Source: Halalkalicoccus sp. CG83
GTDB lineage: Archaea > Halobacteriota > Halobacteria > Halobacteriales > Halalkalicoccaceae
Assembly (NCBI RefSeq): GCF_037081715.1
Contig: NZ_JAZDDH010000002.1
Span: forward strand, 186,001 to 250,000
Direction of reading: 5' to 3'
Length of the DNA stretch: 64,000 nucleotides
Shown: in pieces, positions 1 to 9,616 of the stretch
Numbering within the stretch: the stretch's first letter is position 1
Layout: each line of letters starts with the position of its first letter
Notes under the pieces: generated by a model
The model's database searches: none
Told to the model about the DNA's origin: nothing
What the model saw: the letters and a program-made list of their open reading frames with translations, nothing else
Translations under genes and position numbers: made by a program

Positions 1-23
1 CCGATGAGCACGGTGACGGTGAA

Positions 24-596
24 ATGAGTGGAGAGATGCCACCAACTGAATTCGTCACTGAAGGCGAGTTCGAGGACGACGTCGATATCCTCAACTACGC
101 ACGTCTCCTCGAGTTCCTCGAGGCCGACTTCTACCGCCAGGCGCTCGAGAACATGAGCGAGCGAGATCTCGTCTGCTCGGATCCCATTCGAGCGTTCGGT
201 GATCCGATTCAGGATCGAGTCTACGGCGATCTGCAGACGATTCTGGAACACGAGGAGACCCACGCTGAAGTCCTCGGCGCGACGATCGAAGAGCTCGGGG
301 GCGAGCCGATCGACGAACCGGAGTTCGAGTTCGGTGCAGCCGTCGAAGAACCGACGGAGTTCCTCGCCACCGCAGCGCTGCTCGAGGACACCGGCGTCAG
401 CGCGTACGCCGGCGCGGCCCCCTCGATTCAGAACGCGGATCTGATTCCGCCGGCGCTCAGCATCCACAGCGTCGAGGCGCGCCACGCGTCGTTCCTGCGC
501 GTGCTCGGCGGTGAGATCGGCTTTCCCGCAGCGTTCGACCAGCCGCTCTCACGAGCGGAAGTCGAGGAGGCCGCCAGTCAGTTCATCGTTCAGTAA
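24..596 (+). CDS. Ferritin-like domain protein, start possibly outside window
   Basis: The 190-residue product is mostly helical and resembles ferritin-like four-helix proteins of the Ferritin_2/DUF4439 kind. Near residues 25-45 it has a first helix with LLEFLEADFYRQAL, near 70-85 an HEETHAEVLG helix, and near 145-155 a HSVEARHASFLR helix. The E..H/EE..H pairs are the sort that bind a di-metal site, so an iron or oxidative-stress role is a family-based inference. No signal peptide is visible from this start. The reading frame stays open upstream to the first base of the window, so ATG 24 may be internal and an N-terminal Tat leader could lie outside. It is followed by the tRNA-Asp repeat region. 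Confidence 0.72.
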   Translation: MSGEMPPTEFVTEGEFEDDVDILNYARLLEFLEADFYRQALENMSERDLVCSDPIRAFGDPIQDRVYGDLQTILEHEETHAEVLGATIEELGGEPIDEPEFEFGAAVEEPTEFLATAALLEDTGVSAYAGAAPSIQNADLIPPALSIHSVEARHASFLRVLGGEIGFPAAFDQPLSRAEVEEAASQFIVQ

Positions 597-798
597 CACC
601 TACACGCCTTTCCGATTTTCTAGCAAGTTCGCCGGTCGATAGAGACACTCTTCTGACCTACAGCTGGCATTCAAATGGAATTCAAACCGCTAAACCTTTC
701 TTCGCTCAGTTTCGCAGTTAGCTCCCTGGAGTCCCTTTCCGATTCCGGTCGTATTCGCGACGGCGAAGCCGTCGCTCATGGACGTGAAATCGAAGAAG

Positions 799-821
799 CG
801 CCCGAGCGGGATTTGAACCCC
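799..821 (-). other. tRNA-Asp 3'-end relic 1
   Basis: This segment matches the TPsiC arm and acceptor end of the intact tRNA-Asp gene (1087 onward) except for one missing G in the acceptor strand. No D-arm or anticodon arm follows, so it cannot be a tRNA. It may be an attachment-site scar left by an element that integrated at the tRNA 3' end, or a product of local duplication. Confidence 0.7.
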
Positions 822-942
822 GGTCGTTTCGCTCACTTCGTTCGCTACACTCCCTGCTTCAAATCCCTCGTCTGCGTTCCTCGAAATCGGGGTGTTCGCG
901 ACACAGCAAAGCTGGTCGCTCACGGGTTTGATTTCGAGAGAA

Positions 943-964
943 CGCCCGAGGCGGGATTTGAACC
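943..964 (-). other. tRNA-Asp 3'-end relic 2
   Basis: These 22 nt are identical to 1087-1108, the acceptor strand and T-arm of the complete tRNA-Asp. Identity stops within the T-arm, and the rest of the tRNA is absent. The relic lies exactly 144 bp downstream of the tRNA 3' end in tRNA orientation. Confidence 0.8.
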
Positions 965-1086
965 ACCACGACTTTGGTCGCTTCGCTCCCTCGTCGTGTA
1001 ATTCAAATCCCTTGGTAGCCGCTTTGTGATTCCGACCGGACTCGCGACGAGCGTACTCGTCGCTCGTGGATGTGGAATCACGAAAG

Positions 1087-1159
1087 CGCCCGAGGCGGGA
1101 TTTGAACCCGCGTCACGACCGTGACAGGGTCGTATGATGGGCCACTACACCACCCGGGC
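1087..1159 (-). tRNA. tRNA-Asp (GTC anticodon)
   Basis: The reverse complement folds as a 73-nt cloverleaf. The acceptor stem starts GCCCGGG and pairs with CTCGGGC, with a G discriminator. There is a D-arm with GTGTAGTGGCCC, an anticodon stem CGACC/GGTCG around the loop CTGTCAC (anticodon GTC), and a T-arm with GGTTCAAATCC. CCA is not encoded and no intron is present. It reads codons GAC/GAU for aspartate. An AT-rich box upstream (1188-1196) fits an archaeal promoter. Directly downstream is the tandem array of relics of its own 3' end. Confidence 0.95.
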
Positions 1160-1187
1160 CGTCGCATTCACCGATTGCGGGCTTGCA

Positions 1188-1196
1188 GATATAAGG
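1188..1196 (-). promoter_or_regulatory. TATA box of tRNA-Asp
   Basis: Reverse complement CCTTATATC is a strong haloarchaeal TATA element, centred about 33 nt before the mature tRNA 5' end. A start site 25-27 nt downstream would leave a leader of a few nucleotides to be removed by RNase P. Confidence 0.65.
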
Positions 1197-1262
1197 CTTT
1201 CCAAACGGATGGCGGTGTGGTGAACGCCCCCGTATCGCGCGTACGAGTCACGAGTAACAACG

Positions 1263-1269
1263 CTTAAAT
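1263..1269 (+). promoter_or_regulatory. TATA-like box of the rpo operon
   Basis: CTTAAAT lies in an otherwise GC-rich spacer about 84 nt before the rpoH start. If it is used, the operon transcript has a 5' leader of roughly 55-60 nt, unlike the many leaderless genes in this window. Confidence 0.45.
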
Positions 1270-1349
1270 GCGACTCGCCTGTACTGGCCTGTAGTATCTC
1301 GTGACAGCCGCTTCTCCCGTTAGCCAGCCACGCGCGACAACGACCAATC

Positions 1350-1574
1350 ATGGACGCAAGTGAACACACCCTGGTACCCGACCACTCCCTCATGGACGAG
1401 GAGGAACTGCAGTCGGTGCTCGACGAGTACGACATCAAGCGCACCGACCTACCGAAAATCAAACGCTCGGATCCGGCGCTGCCCGACGAGGCCGACGTCG
1501 GCGACGTCGTGAAGATCGTCCGCGACTCGCGGACGACCGATCGAGCGGTCGTCTACCGACTGGTGATCGACTGA
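1350..1574 (+). CDS. rpoH: DNA-directed RNA polymerase subunit H (Rpo5)
   Basis: A 74-residue protein equivalent to the C-terminal domain of eukaryotic Rpb5, which sits on the polymerase jaw near downstream DNA. Family features seen are the [14 protein letters not shown] start, [11 protein letters not shown] in the middle, and the [11 protein letters not shown]...VYRLV end. Length is normal for archaeal H. It is the first gene of the polymerase operon. Its TGA overlaps the ATG of rpoB2 by one base, so the two are translationally coupled. Confidence 0.96.
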   Translation: MDASEHTLVPDHSLMDEEELQSVLDEYDIKRTDLPKIKRSDPALPDEADVGDVVKIVRDSRTTDRAVVYRLVID

Positions 1575-3139
1575 TGGACCAAACCGACCGACGCACGATC
1601 TCCCGAGAGTACTTCTCGAAGGAACGGCTCGCGGAACACCACTTCCGCTCGTTCAACGACTTCCTGAACCGCGGCATGCAGCAGGTCGTCGACGAGAAGG
1701 AGACCATCGACACCGACATCGGCGACAAGGAGGGCGAGGAGCCGGTCTACGTCGAACTCGGCGACGTTCGCGTCGTCACCCCCCGCGTGCGGGAGGCCGA
1801 CGGCAGCGAGGAGCTGCTCTACCCCCAGGAGGCCCGCCTTCGCAACATCACCTACGCCGCCCCGGTCTTCATGGAGATGTCGATCGTCAAGGGCGGCGAG
1901 GAGGAGGAGGAACGGGTCGTCGACACGACCGAGACGAAAGTGGGGCGAATGCCGATCATGGTCGGCTCCGAGAAGTGCAACATCGCGGGCTTCTCCGACG
2001 AGGAGCTCGTCGAGATCGGCGAGGACCCCGCCGATCCCGGCGGCTACTTCCTCGTCAACGGCTCCGAGCGCGTGCTGATGACCTCGGAGGACCTCGCGCC
2101 CAACAAGATCCTCGCCGAGTACGACACGAAGTACGGCGACGAGATCCAGGTCGCGAAGACGTTCAGCCAGCGCCGGGGCTACCGTGCGCTCGTGCTCTGT
2201 GAGCGCGGTCGCGACGGGCTGCTCGAGGTGAGCTTCCCGAGCGTCTCGGGTTCGATCAACTTCGTCACGCTGGTCCGGGCGCTCGGACTCGAGTCGGACG
2301 AGGAGATCGTCCACCGGGTCTCGGACGACCCCGAGATCGTGAAGTTCATGCTCGAGAACCTGGAGGAGGCGGACGTCCAGAGCACCGAGGAGGCGATCGA
2401 GACGCTCGGAAAGCGCGTCGCCTCGGGCCAGGGCAAGAACTACCAGCTCAAGCGCGCGAACTACGTCATCGACCGCTACCTGCTGCCGCACCTCCACGAG
2501 GACGGCGTCCCCGACGAGGACGTCCGGATCAACAAGGCGTTCTACCTCTGTCGGATGGCCGAGGCGTGTTTCGAGCTCGCGCTCGGACGCCGCGAGTCCG
2601 ACGACAAGGACCACTACGCGAACAAGCGTCTGAAGGTCAGCGGCGACCTGATGACCGATCTGTTCCGGACGGCGCTGAACAAGCTCGCACGCGACGTGAA
2701 GTACCAGCTCGAGCGCGCGAACATGCGAAACCGCCAGCTCTCGGTCAACACCGTGGTGCGCTCGGACGTGCTGACCGAGCGGCTCGAACACCCGATCGCG
2801 ACGGGCAACTGGGTCGGCGGGCGCTCCGGCGTGAGCCAGCTGGTCGACCGGACCGACTTCATGGGCGTACTCAGCCACCTCAGGCGGCTCCGTAGCCCGC
2901 TCTCGCGGAGTCAGCCCCACTTCGAGGCGCGCGACCTCCACGCCACCCAGTGGGGTCGGATCGGCCCCTCCGAGACCCCCGAGGGGCCCAACTGTGGGCT
3001 GGTGAAGAACTTCGCCCAGTCGATGGAGCTCACCCAGGACATCGAGGACGAACAGGGACTCAAACGAGAACTGGCGTCGATGGGCGTCGAGGGCATTCCG
3101 GGCCTCGACTCGACCACGCGAACGCCGGCGGACGACTAA
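1574..3139 (+). CDS. rpoB2: DNA-directed RNA polymerase subunit B'' (Rpo2N)
   Basis: 521 residues covering the N-terminal half of the B subunit: protrusion, lobe and beginning of the fork. Recognisable stretches are GGYFLVNGSERVL near residues 155-167 and SQPHFEARDLHATQWGRIGP followed by SETPEGPNCGLVKNFA near 440-475, the highly conserved fork region of all B subunits. The gene stops where haloarchaea and several methanogens split B into two polypeptides. The remaining half is encoded 3 bp downstream. It is a cytoplasmic core enzyme subunit and contains no intein. Confidence 0.97.
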   Translation: MDQTDRRTISREYFSKERLAEHHFRSFNDFLNRGMQQVVDEKETIDTDIGDKEGEEPVYVELGDVRVVTPRVREADGSEELLYPQEARLRNITYAAPVFMEMSIVKGGEEEEERVVDTTETKVGRMPIMVGSEKCNIAGFSDEELVEIGEDPADPGGYFLVNGSERVLMTSEDLAPNKILAEYDTKYGDEIQVAKTFSQRRGYRALVLCERGRDGLLEVSFPSVSGSINFVTLVRALGLESDEEIVHRVSDDPEIVKFMLENLEEADVQSTEEAIETLGKRVASGQGKNYQLKRANYVIDRYLLPHLHEDGVPDEDVRINKAFYLCRMAEACFELALGRRESDDKDHYANKRLKVSGDLMTDLFRTALNKLARDVKYQLERANMRNRQLSVNTVVRSDVLTERLEHPIATGNWVGGRSGVSQLVDRTDFMGVLSHLRRLRSPLSRSQPHFEARDLHATQWGRIGPSETPEGPNCGLVKNFAQSMELTQDIEDEQGLKRELASMGVEGIPGLDSTTRTPADD

Positions 3140-3142
3140 CTC

Positions 3143-4969
3143 ATGGCACAGGCACGAGACGCGAAAGTATACGTCAACGGCAGTCTGGTCGGGACCCATC
3201 CCGACCCCGAACAGCTCGCAGAGCAGGTCAGAGAGGCGCGACGCCGCGGCGAGGTCAGCGAGATGGTCAACGTCTCGGTGAAGGACCGCACCCGCGAGGT
3301 CGTGATCAACGCCGACTCCGGGCGGGCGCGCCGCCCGCTGCTCGTCGTCGAGGACGGCGAGCCGCTGATCACCGAGGAGACGATCGAGTCGCTCAAGGAC
3401 GGCGAGATCGAGTTCGAGAGCCTCGTCGATCACGGCTACGTCGAGTTCATCGACGCCGAGGAGGAGGAGGACATCTACGTGGGCGTCGAGCGCGAGGAGC
3501 TCACGGAGGACCACACCCACCTCGAGATCGACCCGTCGCTGATCTTCAGTATCGGCTCGGGCATGATCCCCTACCCCGAGCACAACGCCTCGCCCCGGAT
3601 CACGATGGGCGCGGGGATGATGAAGCAGTCGCTCGGACTGCCGAGCGCGAACTACCGCATCCGGCCCGACACCCGCCAGCACCTGCTGCACTACCCCCAG
3701 CTGGCGATGGTGAAGACCCAGACCACCGAGCAGATCGGTTACGACGAGCGGCCCGCCGCGCAGAACTTCGTCGTCGCGGTCATGTCCTACGAGGGGTTCA
3801 ACATCGAGGACGCGCTCGTGATGAACCAGGGCTCGGTCGAGCGCGCGCTCGCCCGCTCGCACTTCTTCCGGACCTACGAGGGCGAGGAACGGCGCTACCC
3901 GGGCGGCCAGGAGGACCGCTTCGAGATCCCGCCGGACGACGTCCGCGGCGCGCGCGGCGAGGAGGCGTACACCCACCTCGACGAGGACGGCCTGGTCAAC
4001 CCCGAGACGGAGGTCGACGAGAGCTCCGTTCTGCTTGGGAAGACCAGTCCGCCACGGTTCCTCGAGGAGCCCGACGACATGGGCGGGCTGAGTCCGCAAA
4101 AACGCCGCGAGACCAGCGTGACGATGCGTTCGGGCGAGTCCGGGATCGTCGACACCGTCACCCTGATGGAGGGCGAGGACGGCTCGAAGCTCTCGAAGGT
4201 GAAGGTGCGCGACGAGCGCATCCCCGAGCTCGGCGACAAGTTCGCCTCGCGACACGGCCAGAAGGGCGTGCTGGGCCACCTCGCCCCCCAGGAGGACATG
4301 CCGTTCACCCAGGAGGGGGTCGTCCCCGACCTCGTCCTGAACCCCCACGCGCTGCCCTCGCGGATGACTGTCGGCCACGTCCTCGAGATGCTCGGCGGCA
4401 AGGTCGGATCCCTGGAGGGACGCCGCGTTGACGGGACGGCCTTCACCGGCGAGGACGAGGAGGAACTCCGAAGCTCGCTCGAGGAGCGCGGCTTCGAATC
4501 CTCGGGCAAGGAGGTCATGTACTCGGGGATCTCCGGCGAGAAGATCGAGGCCGAGATCTTCGTCGGCACCATCTTCTACCACAAGCTCTACCACATGGTG
4601 TCGAACAAGCTGCACGCCCGCTCTCGCGGGCCGGTGCAGGTGCTGACCCGCCAGCCCACCGAGGGACGCGCCCGCGAGGGCGGACTGCGGGTCGGCGAGA
4701 TGGAGCGCGACACCGTCATCGGCCACGGCGCGGCGATGACGCTCAAGGAACGCCTGCTCGACTCCTCGGATCGCGAGTACCTCGACGTCTGTGGCAACTG
4801 CGGGATGACCGCCGTCGAGAACACCCGACAGAACCGCGTCTACTGTCCGAACTGCGGCGAGGAGACCGACATCCACGAGATCGAGATGAGCTACGCGTTC
4901 AACCTGCTGCTCGACGAGATGAAGGCGCTCGGGATCGCGCCGCGGCTCGAACTCAAGGACGCGGTCTAA
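3143..4969 (+). CDS. rpoB1: DNA-directed RNA polymerase subunit B' (Rpo2C)
   Basis: 608 residues, the C-terminal half of B: hybrid-binding domain, wall, anchor and clamp. It contains [13 protein letters not shown], the [20 protein letters not shown] region, and the conserved [13 protein letters not shown] segment near residues 365-377. Lysine and acidic residues there contact the active centre in the family. At the C-terminus a zinc-ribbon pair (CGNCGM...CPNCGEE, about residues 552-575) is intact. It is co-transcribed with rpoB2, with a 3-bp gap, and the length is as expected for the split form. Confidence 0.97.
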   Translation: MAQARDAKVYVNGSLVGTHPDPEQLAEQVREARRRGEVSEMVNVSVKDRTREVVINADSGRARRPLLVVEDGEPLITEETIESLKDGEIEFESLVDHGYVEFIDAEEEEDIYVGVEREELTEDHTHLEIDPSLIFSIGSGMIPYPEHNASPRITMGAGMMKQSLGLPSANYRIRPDTRQHLLHYPQLAMVKTQTTEQIGYDERPAAQNFVVAVMSYEGFNIEDALVMNQGSVERALARSHFFRTYEGEERRYPGGQEDRFEIPPDDVRGARGEEAYTHLDEDGLVNPETEVDESSVLLGKTSPPRFLEEPDDMGGLSPQKRRETSVTMRSGESGIVDTVTLMEGEDGSKLSKVKVRDERIPELGDKFASRHGQKGVLGHLAPQEDMPFTQEGVVPDLVLNPHALPSRMTVGHVLEMLGGKVGSLEGRRVDGTAFTGEDEEELRSSLEERGFESSGKEVMYSGISGEKIEAEIFVGTIFYHKLYHMVSNKLHARSRGPVQVLTRQPTEGRAREGGLRVGEMERDTVIGHGAAMTLKERLLDSSDREYLDVCGNCGMTAVENTRQNRVYCPNCGEETDIHEIEMSYAFNLLLDEMKALGIAPRLELKDAV

Positions 4970-4987
4970 TCTACCACTACCCAACCC

Positions 4988-7927
4988 ATGCCACCACAAA
5001 CCACCCCAAAAGAGATCGATCGGATCACCTTCGGGCTGATGGACCCCGAGGAGTACCGGGACATGAGCGCGACGAAGATCATCACCGCCGACACCTACGA
5101 CGACGACGGCTTCCCCATCGACATGGGGCTGATGGACCCCCGGCTCGGCGTGATCGACCCCGGCCTCGAGTGCAAGACGTGCGGGAAGCACTCGGGCGCC
5201 TGTAACGGCCACTTCGGCAACATCGAGCTCGCCGCACCCGTCATCCACGTCGGCTTCACGAAGCTCATCCGACGCCTGCTCCGCGGGACGTGTCGGGAGT
5301 GTTCGCGCCTCTGTCTCACCGAGGAGGAGAAGGAGGAGTTCCGCGAGGACCTCGTCCGTACCCGCGAGCTCTCGGACGACGTCAACGACGTGACGAAGGC
5401 GGCGATCCGCCAGGCGCGGAAGAAGGACCGCTGTCCCCACTGCGGGGAGGTCCAGTTCGACATCCAGCACGAGAAGCCCACGACCTACTACGAGGTCCAG
5501 CAGGTGCTGACCAGCGAGTACTCCGAGCGAATCGCCCAGGCGATGCAGCCCGATGAGGACGAGGAGGACGACGAGGGGACGAGCCCCCGGGCGCTCGCCG
5601 ACGAGACCGGCATCGACATGTCGAGGATCAACCAGATCCTCTCGGGCGAGTTCCGGCCCCGACGCGCCGACCGGGAGGCGCTCGAGAAGGCGCTCGACCT
5701 CGATCTGACCGAGGAGGACATGAACAAGCTGATGCCCTCGGACATCCGCGACTGGTTCGAGGACATCCCGGACGAGGACATCGAGGTGCTCGGGATGGAA
5801 CCCGCGAAGTCCCGGCCCGAGTGGATGATCCTCACCGTGCTGCCGGTGCCACCCGTGACGGCGCGGCCCTCGATCACGCTCGACAACGGCCAGCGAAGCG
5901 AGGACGACCTCACCCACAAGCTGGTCGACATCATCCGCATCAACCAGCGGTTCATGGAGAACCGCGAGGCGGGCGCCCCCCAGCTGATCATCGAGGACCT
6001 CTGGGAGCTGCTGCAGTACCACGTCACGACGTTCATGGACAACGAGATCAGCGGGACGCCGCCGGCGCGCCACCGCTCCGGCCGCCCGCTGAAGACGCTC
6101 AGCCAGCGCCTGAAGGGCAAGGACGGCCGCTTCCGTAACTCCCTCTCGGGCAAGCGGGTGAACTTCTCCGCGCGGACCGTCATCAGCCCGGACCCCACCC
6201 TCTCGCTCAACGAGGTCGGCATCCCCGACCGGGTGGCCCGTGAGATGACCCAGACGATGCAGGTCACGACGCGCAACGTCGAGGACGCCCGCCGGTACGT
6301 CGCGAACGGCCCGGAGGGCCACCCCGGCGCGAACTACGTCCGGCGGCCCGACAACCGCCGGCTGAAGGTGACCGAGAAGAACTGCGAGGAGCTCGCCGAG
6401 AAGGTCGAGGCCGGCTGGGAGGTCAACCGCCACCTCGTCGACGGCGACATCGTGATCTTCAACCGCCAGCCCTCGCTCCACCGGATGAGCATCATGGCCC
6501 ACGAGGTCGTGGTGATGCCGTATAAGACGTTCCGACTCAACACCGTCGTCTGTCCGCCGTACAACGCCGACTTCGACGGCGACGAGATGAACCTCCACGC
6601 GCTCCAGAGCGAGGAGGCGCGCGCGGAGGCCCGCGTGCTGATGCGCGTCCAGGAGCAGATCCTCTCGCCGCGCTTCGGCGAGAACATCATCGGCGCGATC
6701 CAGGACCACATCTCGGGGCTCTACCTGCTGACCCACACGAACCCGCAGTTCTCGGAGACGCAGGCGCTCGACCTGCTTCGCGGGACCGACATCGACGAGC
6801 TGCCCGAACCCGACGGCGAGGACGAGGACACCGGCCGGCCCTACTGGACCGGGCGAACGATCTTCTCACAGCTGCTGCCCAAGGGACTGAACCTCGAGTT
6901 CACCTCCGCCGCGGGCGATGCGGTCGTCATCGAGAACGGCGACCTCCTCGAGGGAACCGTCGACGAGGACGCGGTCGGCGCGTTCGGCGGCGAGGTCGTC
7001 GACACGCTGGTCAAGGAGTACAGCGAGACGCGCGCTCGCGTCTTCATCAACGAGGTCGCCAGCCTCGCGATGCGGGCGATCATGCACTTCGGCTTCTCGC
7101 TCGGCATCGACGACGAGTCGATCCCCGAGGCGGCCGGCGAACAGATCGACGAGGCGATCGCCAGCGCCTACGACCGCGTCGAGGAGCTCATCATGACCTA
7201 CGAGAACGGCGATCTCGAGTCGCTCCCCGGACGAACGGTCGACGAGACCCTGGAGATGAAGATCATGCAGACGCTCGGGAAGGCCCGCGACAGCGCGGGC
7301 GACATCGCGGAGGATCACTTCGCCGACGACAACCCCGCGGTGATCATGGCCGAGTCCGGCGCGCGTGGCTCGCTGCTGAACCTCACCCAGATGGCCGGCT
7401 GCGTCGGCCAGCAAGCCGTGAGGGGCGAGCGGATCAACCGCGGCTACGAGGGCCGGACCCTGAGCCACTACCCGAAGGGCGACCTCTCCGCGGAGGCACA
7501 CGGCTTCGTCGAGAACTCCTACCGCGCGGGACTCTCCCCGCGGGAGTTCTTCTTCCACGCGATGGGCGGTCGCGAGGGATTGGTCGACACCGCCGTCCGA
7601 ACGTCGAAGTCCGGCTACCTCCAGCGTCGGCTGATCAACGCGCTCTCCGAACTCGAGACGCAGTACGACGGTACCGTCCGCGACACGAGCGACAAGATCG
7701 TCCAGTTCGAGTTCGGCGAGGACGGCACCTCGCCCGTCCGGGTCTCCTCCTCGGAGGAGGTCGACATCGACATCGAGACGATCGCCGATCGCGTCCTCGA
7801 GGAGGAGTTCGACTCGGAGGACGAGCGGCGGGCGTTCCTCGGTCGGCGCGAGTCGCTGACGAACCTCTCGGAGCACGCGGACGCCCGTCGGATGGACTCG
7901 CCCATGGAGGTGGAGTCCGATGACTGA
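4988..7927 (+). CDS. rpoA1: DNA-directed RNA polymerase subunit A' (Rpo1N)
   Basis: 979 residues comprising most of the largest subunit. An N-terminal zinc site is formed by [16 protein letters not shown] (about residues 62-77), with further Cys pairs at CRECSRLC and CPHCGE. The catalytic magnesium motif NADFDGD is at residues 526-532. The bridge-helix region lies near [18 protein letters not shown]. Residues about 185-240 form an acidic insert followed by a segment that looks like a small helix-turn-helix (ALADETGI then INQILSGEF), which makes this subunit longer than methanogen A'. The gene overlaps rpoA2 by 8 bp. Confidence 0.97.
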   Translation: MPPQTTPKEIDRITFGLMDPEEYRDMSATKIITADTYDDDGFPIDMGLMDPRLGVIDPGLECKTCGKHSGACNGHFGNIELAAPVIHVGFTKLIRRLLRGTCRECSRLCLTEEEKEEFREDLVRTRELSDDVNDVTKAAIRQARKKDRCPHCGEVQFDIQHEKPTTYYEVQQVLTSEYSERIAQAMQPDEDEEDDEGTSPRALADETGIDMSRINQILSGEFRPRRADREALEKALDLDLTEEDMNKLMPSDIRDWFEDIPDEDIEVLGMEPAKSRPEWMILTVLPVPPVTARPSITLDNGQRSEDDLTHKLVDIIRINQRFMENREAGAPQLIIEDLWELLQYHVTTFMDNEISGTPPARHRSGRPLKTLSQRLKGKDGRFRNSLSGKRVNFSARTVISPDPTLSLNEVGIPDRVAREMTQTMQVTTRNVEDARRYVANGPEGHPGANYVRRPDNRRLKVTEKNCEELAEKVEAGWEVNRHLVDGDIVIFNRQPSLHRMSIMAHEVVVMPYKTFRLNTVVCPPYNADFDGDEMNLHALQSEEARAEARVLMRVQEQILSPRFGENIIGAIQDHISGLYLLTHTNPQFSETQALDLLRGTDIDELPEPDGEDEDTGRPYWTGRTIFSQLLPKGLNLEFTSAAGDAVVIENGDLLEGTVDEDAVGAFGGEVVDTLVKEYSETRARVFINEVASLAMRAIMHFGFSLGIDDESIPEAAGEQIDEAIASAYDRVEELIMTYENGDLESLPGRTVDETLEMKIMQTLGKARDSAGDIAEDHFADDNPAVIMAESGARGSLLNLTQMAGCVGQQAVRGERINRGYEGRTLSHYPKGDLSAEAHGFVENSYRAGLSPREFFFHAMGGREGLVDTAVRTSKSGYLQRRLINALSELETQYDGTVRDTSDKIVQFEFGEDGTSPVRVSSSEEVDIDIETIADRVLEEEFDSEDERRAFLGRRESLTNLSEHADARRMDSPMEVESDD

Positions 7928-9122
7928 ATACGACGTGAGCGACGACGTCGAGGCGGTCGTCGAGGACACCGAGCTTCCGCGACGGATCAAGGACCGGGTA
8001 TACGAGACGATCGAGACGCGTGACGGCGTCACCGTCGAACAGGCCGACGAGATCGCCCAGGCGGTCGAGAGCCGATACGTCGACACCCGGGTGGACCCGC
8101 TCGACCCCGTCGGGACCGTCTCGGCCCAGTCGATCGGCGAGCCCGGGACGCAGATGACGATGAACACGTTCCACTACGCCGGGGTCGCGGAGATCGACGT
8201 CACGCAGGGACTGCCACGACTCATCGAGCTGGTCGACGCCCGTAAGACGCCCGACACGCCGATGATGACGGTCTACCTCGAGGACGAGTACGCGACCGAC
8301 CGCGAGAAGGCCCACGAGGTGGTCTGGAACATCGAGGCGACGCGCATCCTCGCGCTCGGTGACGTCTCGACGAACGTCGCGGACATGAACGTCCAGATCG
8401 ACCTCAACGAGGGTACGCTCGAGGAGCGGATGATCGAGCCCGAGGAGGTCGCCGAGATCATCGAGGACGAGCTGGGCGTCACCACGATCCAGCAGGGCAC
8501 GAACGTCCAGTTCGGTCCCGAACAGCCGAGCTACCGCGAGCTGCTCCAGCTGGTCGAGGAGCTCCGCGAGATCGTCTTCAAGGGGATCGAGGAGGTCTCG
8601 CGCGTCGTCGTCCGCAAGGAGAACGTCGACTCGACGGACGAGGACGCGTCCGGCGAGGAGTTCGTCCTCTACACCGAGGGGTCGGAGTTCGGCGACGCGC
8701 TCGCGATCGAGGGCGTCGACGCCTCGCGGACCACGTGTAACAATATCCACGAAATCTACCGCAACCTCGGCGTCGAGGCAGCCCGCGAGGCGATCATCAA
8801 CGAGACGATGGATACGCTCCGCGAGCAGGGGCTCGACGACGTGAACGTTCGGCACCTGATGCTGGTCGCTGACATCATGACCACCCGCGGGACGATCGAG
8901 TCGATCGGCCGCCACGGGATCGCGGGCAGCAAGGACAGCGTGCTCGCGCGCGCGTCCTACGAGGTGACGGTCAACCACCTGCTCGACGCGGCGATCCACG
9001 GCGAGATCGACGACCTCAACGGCGTCATCGAGAACGTGATCGTCGGGAAACCCGTCAAGCTCGGCACCGGCGACGTCGACCTGCGGATGGGCTCGCTGAT
9101 GTCGGGCTCCGCCTCGGACTGA
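7920..9122 (+). CDS. rpoA2: DNA-directed RNA polymerase subunit A'' (Rpo1C)
   Basis: 400 residues, the C-terminal part of the largest subunit carrying the trigger loop and the jaw/cleft. The trigger-loop region is recognisable at [21 protein letters not shown] (about residues 67-86). The C-terminal part has [17 protein letters not shown], also conserved in the family. ATG 7920 starts inside the end of rpoA1 (8-bp overlap), as expected for the archaeal split A subunit. Confidence 0.97.
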   Translation: MTEYDVSDDVEAVVEDTELPRRIKDRVYETIETRDGVTVEQADEIAQAVESRYVDTRVDPLDPVGTVSAQSIGEPGTQMTMNTFHYAGVAEIDVTQGLPRLIELVDARKTPDTPMMTVYLEDEYATDREKAHEVVWNIEATRILALGDVSTNVADMNVQIDLNEGTLEERMIEPEEVAEIIEDELGVTTIQQGTNVQFGPEQPSYRELLQLVEELREIVFKGIEEVSRVVVRKENVDSTDEDASGEEFVLYTEGSEFGDALAIEGVDASRTTCNNIHEIYRNLGVEAAREAIINETMDTLREQGLDDVNVRHLMLVADIMTTRGTIESIGRHGIAGSKDSVLARASYEVTVNHLLDAAIHGEIDDLNGVIENVIVGKPVKLGTGDVDLRMGSLMSGSASD

Positions 9123-9128
9123 CGACCG

Positions 9129-9554
9129 ATGGGACGGACGCTCTCGGACGACGCGCTCCGCTACATCACCGTCTTCGAGGACGTCACCGGCGCGCCCGCG
9201 ACCGACTGCGTGGTCGACGCGGAGGCCGACCGGCTGGTGTTCGTCGTCTCGACCGGCGAGATGGGCAAGGCGATCGGCCCGAACGGGCGGACGGTCCGGC
9301 GCCTCGAGGAGCGTCTCGGCAAGGACGTCGACCTCGTCGAGGACGCCGACACTCCCGAGGCGTTCGTCGCCAACGCGCTCTCGCCCGCGGCCGTCTACAA
9401 CGTCACGATCAGCGAGAACGAGACGACCGTCGCCTACGCCGAGGTCGACCGGGAGGACACCGGCGTCGCGATCGGTTCGGGCGGTCGAAACATCGAGACG
9501 GCACGGCTGCTCGCCGAGCGCCACTTCGACATCGACGACGTCCAACTGACCTGA
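9129..9554 (+). CDS. nusA: NusA-like transcription termination/antitermination factor
   Basis: 141 residues consisting essentially of two KH RNA-binding domains. A GKAIGPNGRTVRRLEERL motif is near residues 49-66 and a second GxxG segment, AIGSGGRNIETARLLAERHF, is near 115-134. Archaeal NusA lacks the S1 and N-terminal domains of the bacterial protein, so this short length is normal. It follows rpoA2 by 6 bp. The role in elongation or RNA binding is inferred from family and operon position. Confidence 0.93.
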   Translation: MGRTLSDDALRYITVFEDVTGAPATDCVVDAEADRLVFVVSTGEMGKAIGPNGRTVRRLEERLGKDVDLVEDADTPEAFVANALSPAAVYNVTISENETTVAYAEVDREDTGVAIGSGGRNIETARLLAERHFDIDDVQLT

Positions 9555-9616
9555 TTCGCCGTCGCGTCCTCCTCTCGAACCCCGTTTCTCCCGGCGCTCG
9601 ACTCCGATCCGAGTTC

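Larger units (their letters stand above)
740..1086. repeat. Tandem 144-bp units of tRNA-Asp 3'-end relics plus hairpins
   Basis: The first base after the tRNA-Asp coding end (1087) recurs as the edge of a T-arm/acceptor relic at 943 and 799, an exact 144-bp period. Units 799-942 and 943-1086 each hold, in + order: the relic, an inverted partner of its core (gggatttgaa at 808-817 and 952-961; ttcaaatccc at 858-867 and 1002-1011), and a two-level hairpin. A third hairpin, without a relic before it, is at 740-792. The inner stems are GCGACGGC/GCCGTCGC (757-775), GCGAC.CAGC/GCTGGTCGC (898-919) and GCGACGAG/CTCGTCGC (1044-1063). The outer stems include 880-888/930-938 and 1026-1033/1074-1081. No convincing gene lies here. 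Translations through the region are shadows of the repeat. Confidence 0.8.

Noticed and set aside
690-1001. Short open frames on both strands over the tRNA-relic array
   Set aside because: They translate the repeat units themselves (segments like GFEPP from T-arm relics) and have no promoter or protein-like pattern.
1553-6736. Very long minus-strand open frame (1727 codons) across the RNA polymerase genes
   Set aside because: It is antisense to rpoB2, rpoB1 and rpoA1. High GC removes stop codons from the opposite strand, and its product is Val/Leu/Arg-rich repeats without any domain.
1574-9122. Inteins in RNA polymerase subunits
   Set aside because: Subunit lengths are normal for split archaeal B and A and no splicing-domain motifs occur. 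The only insert is the short acidic/HTH-like one in A'.
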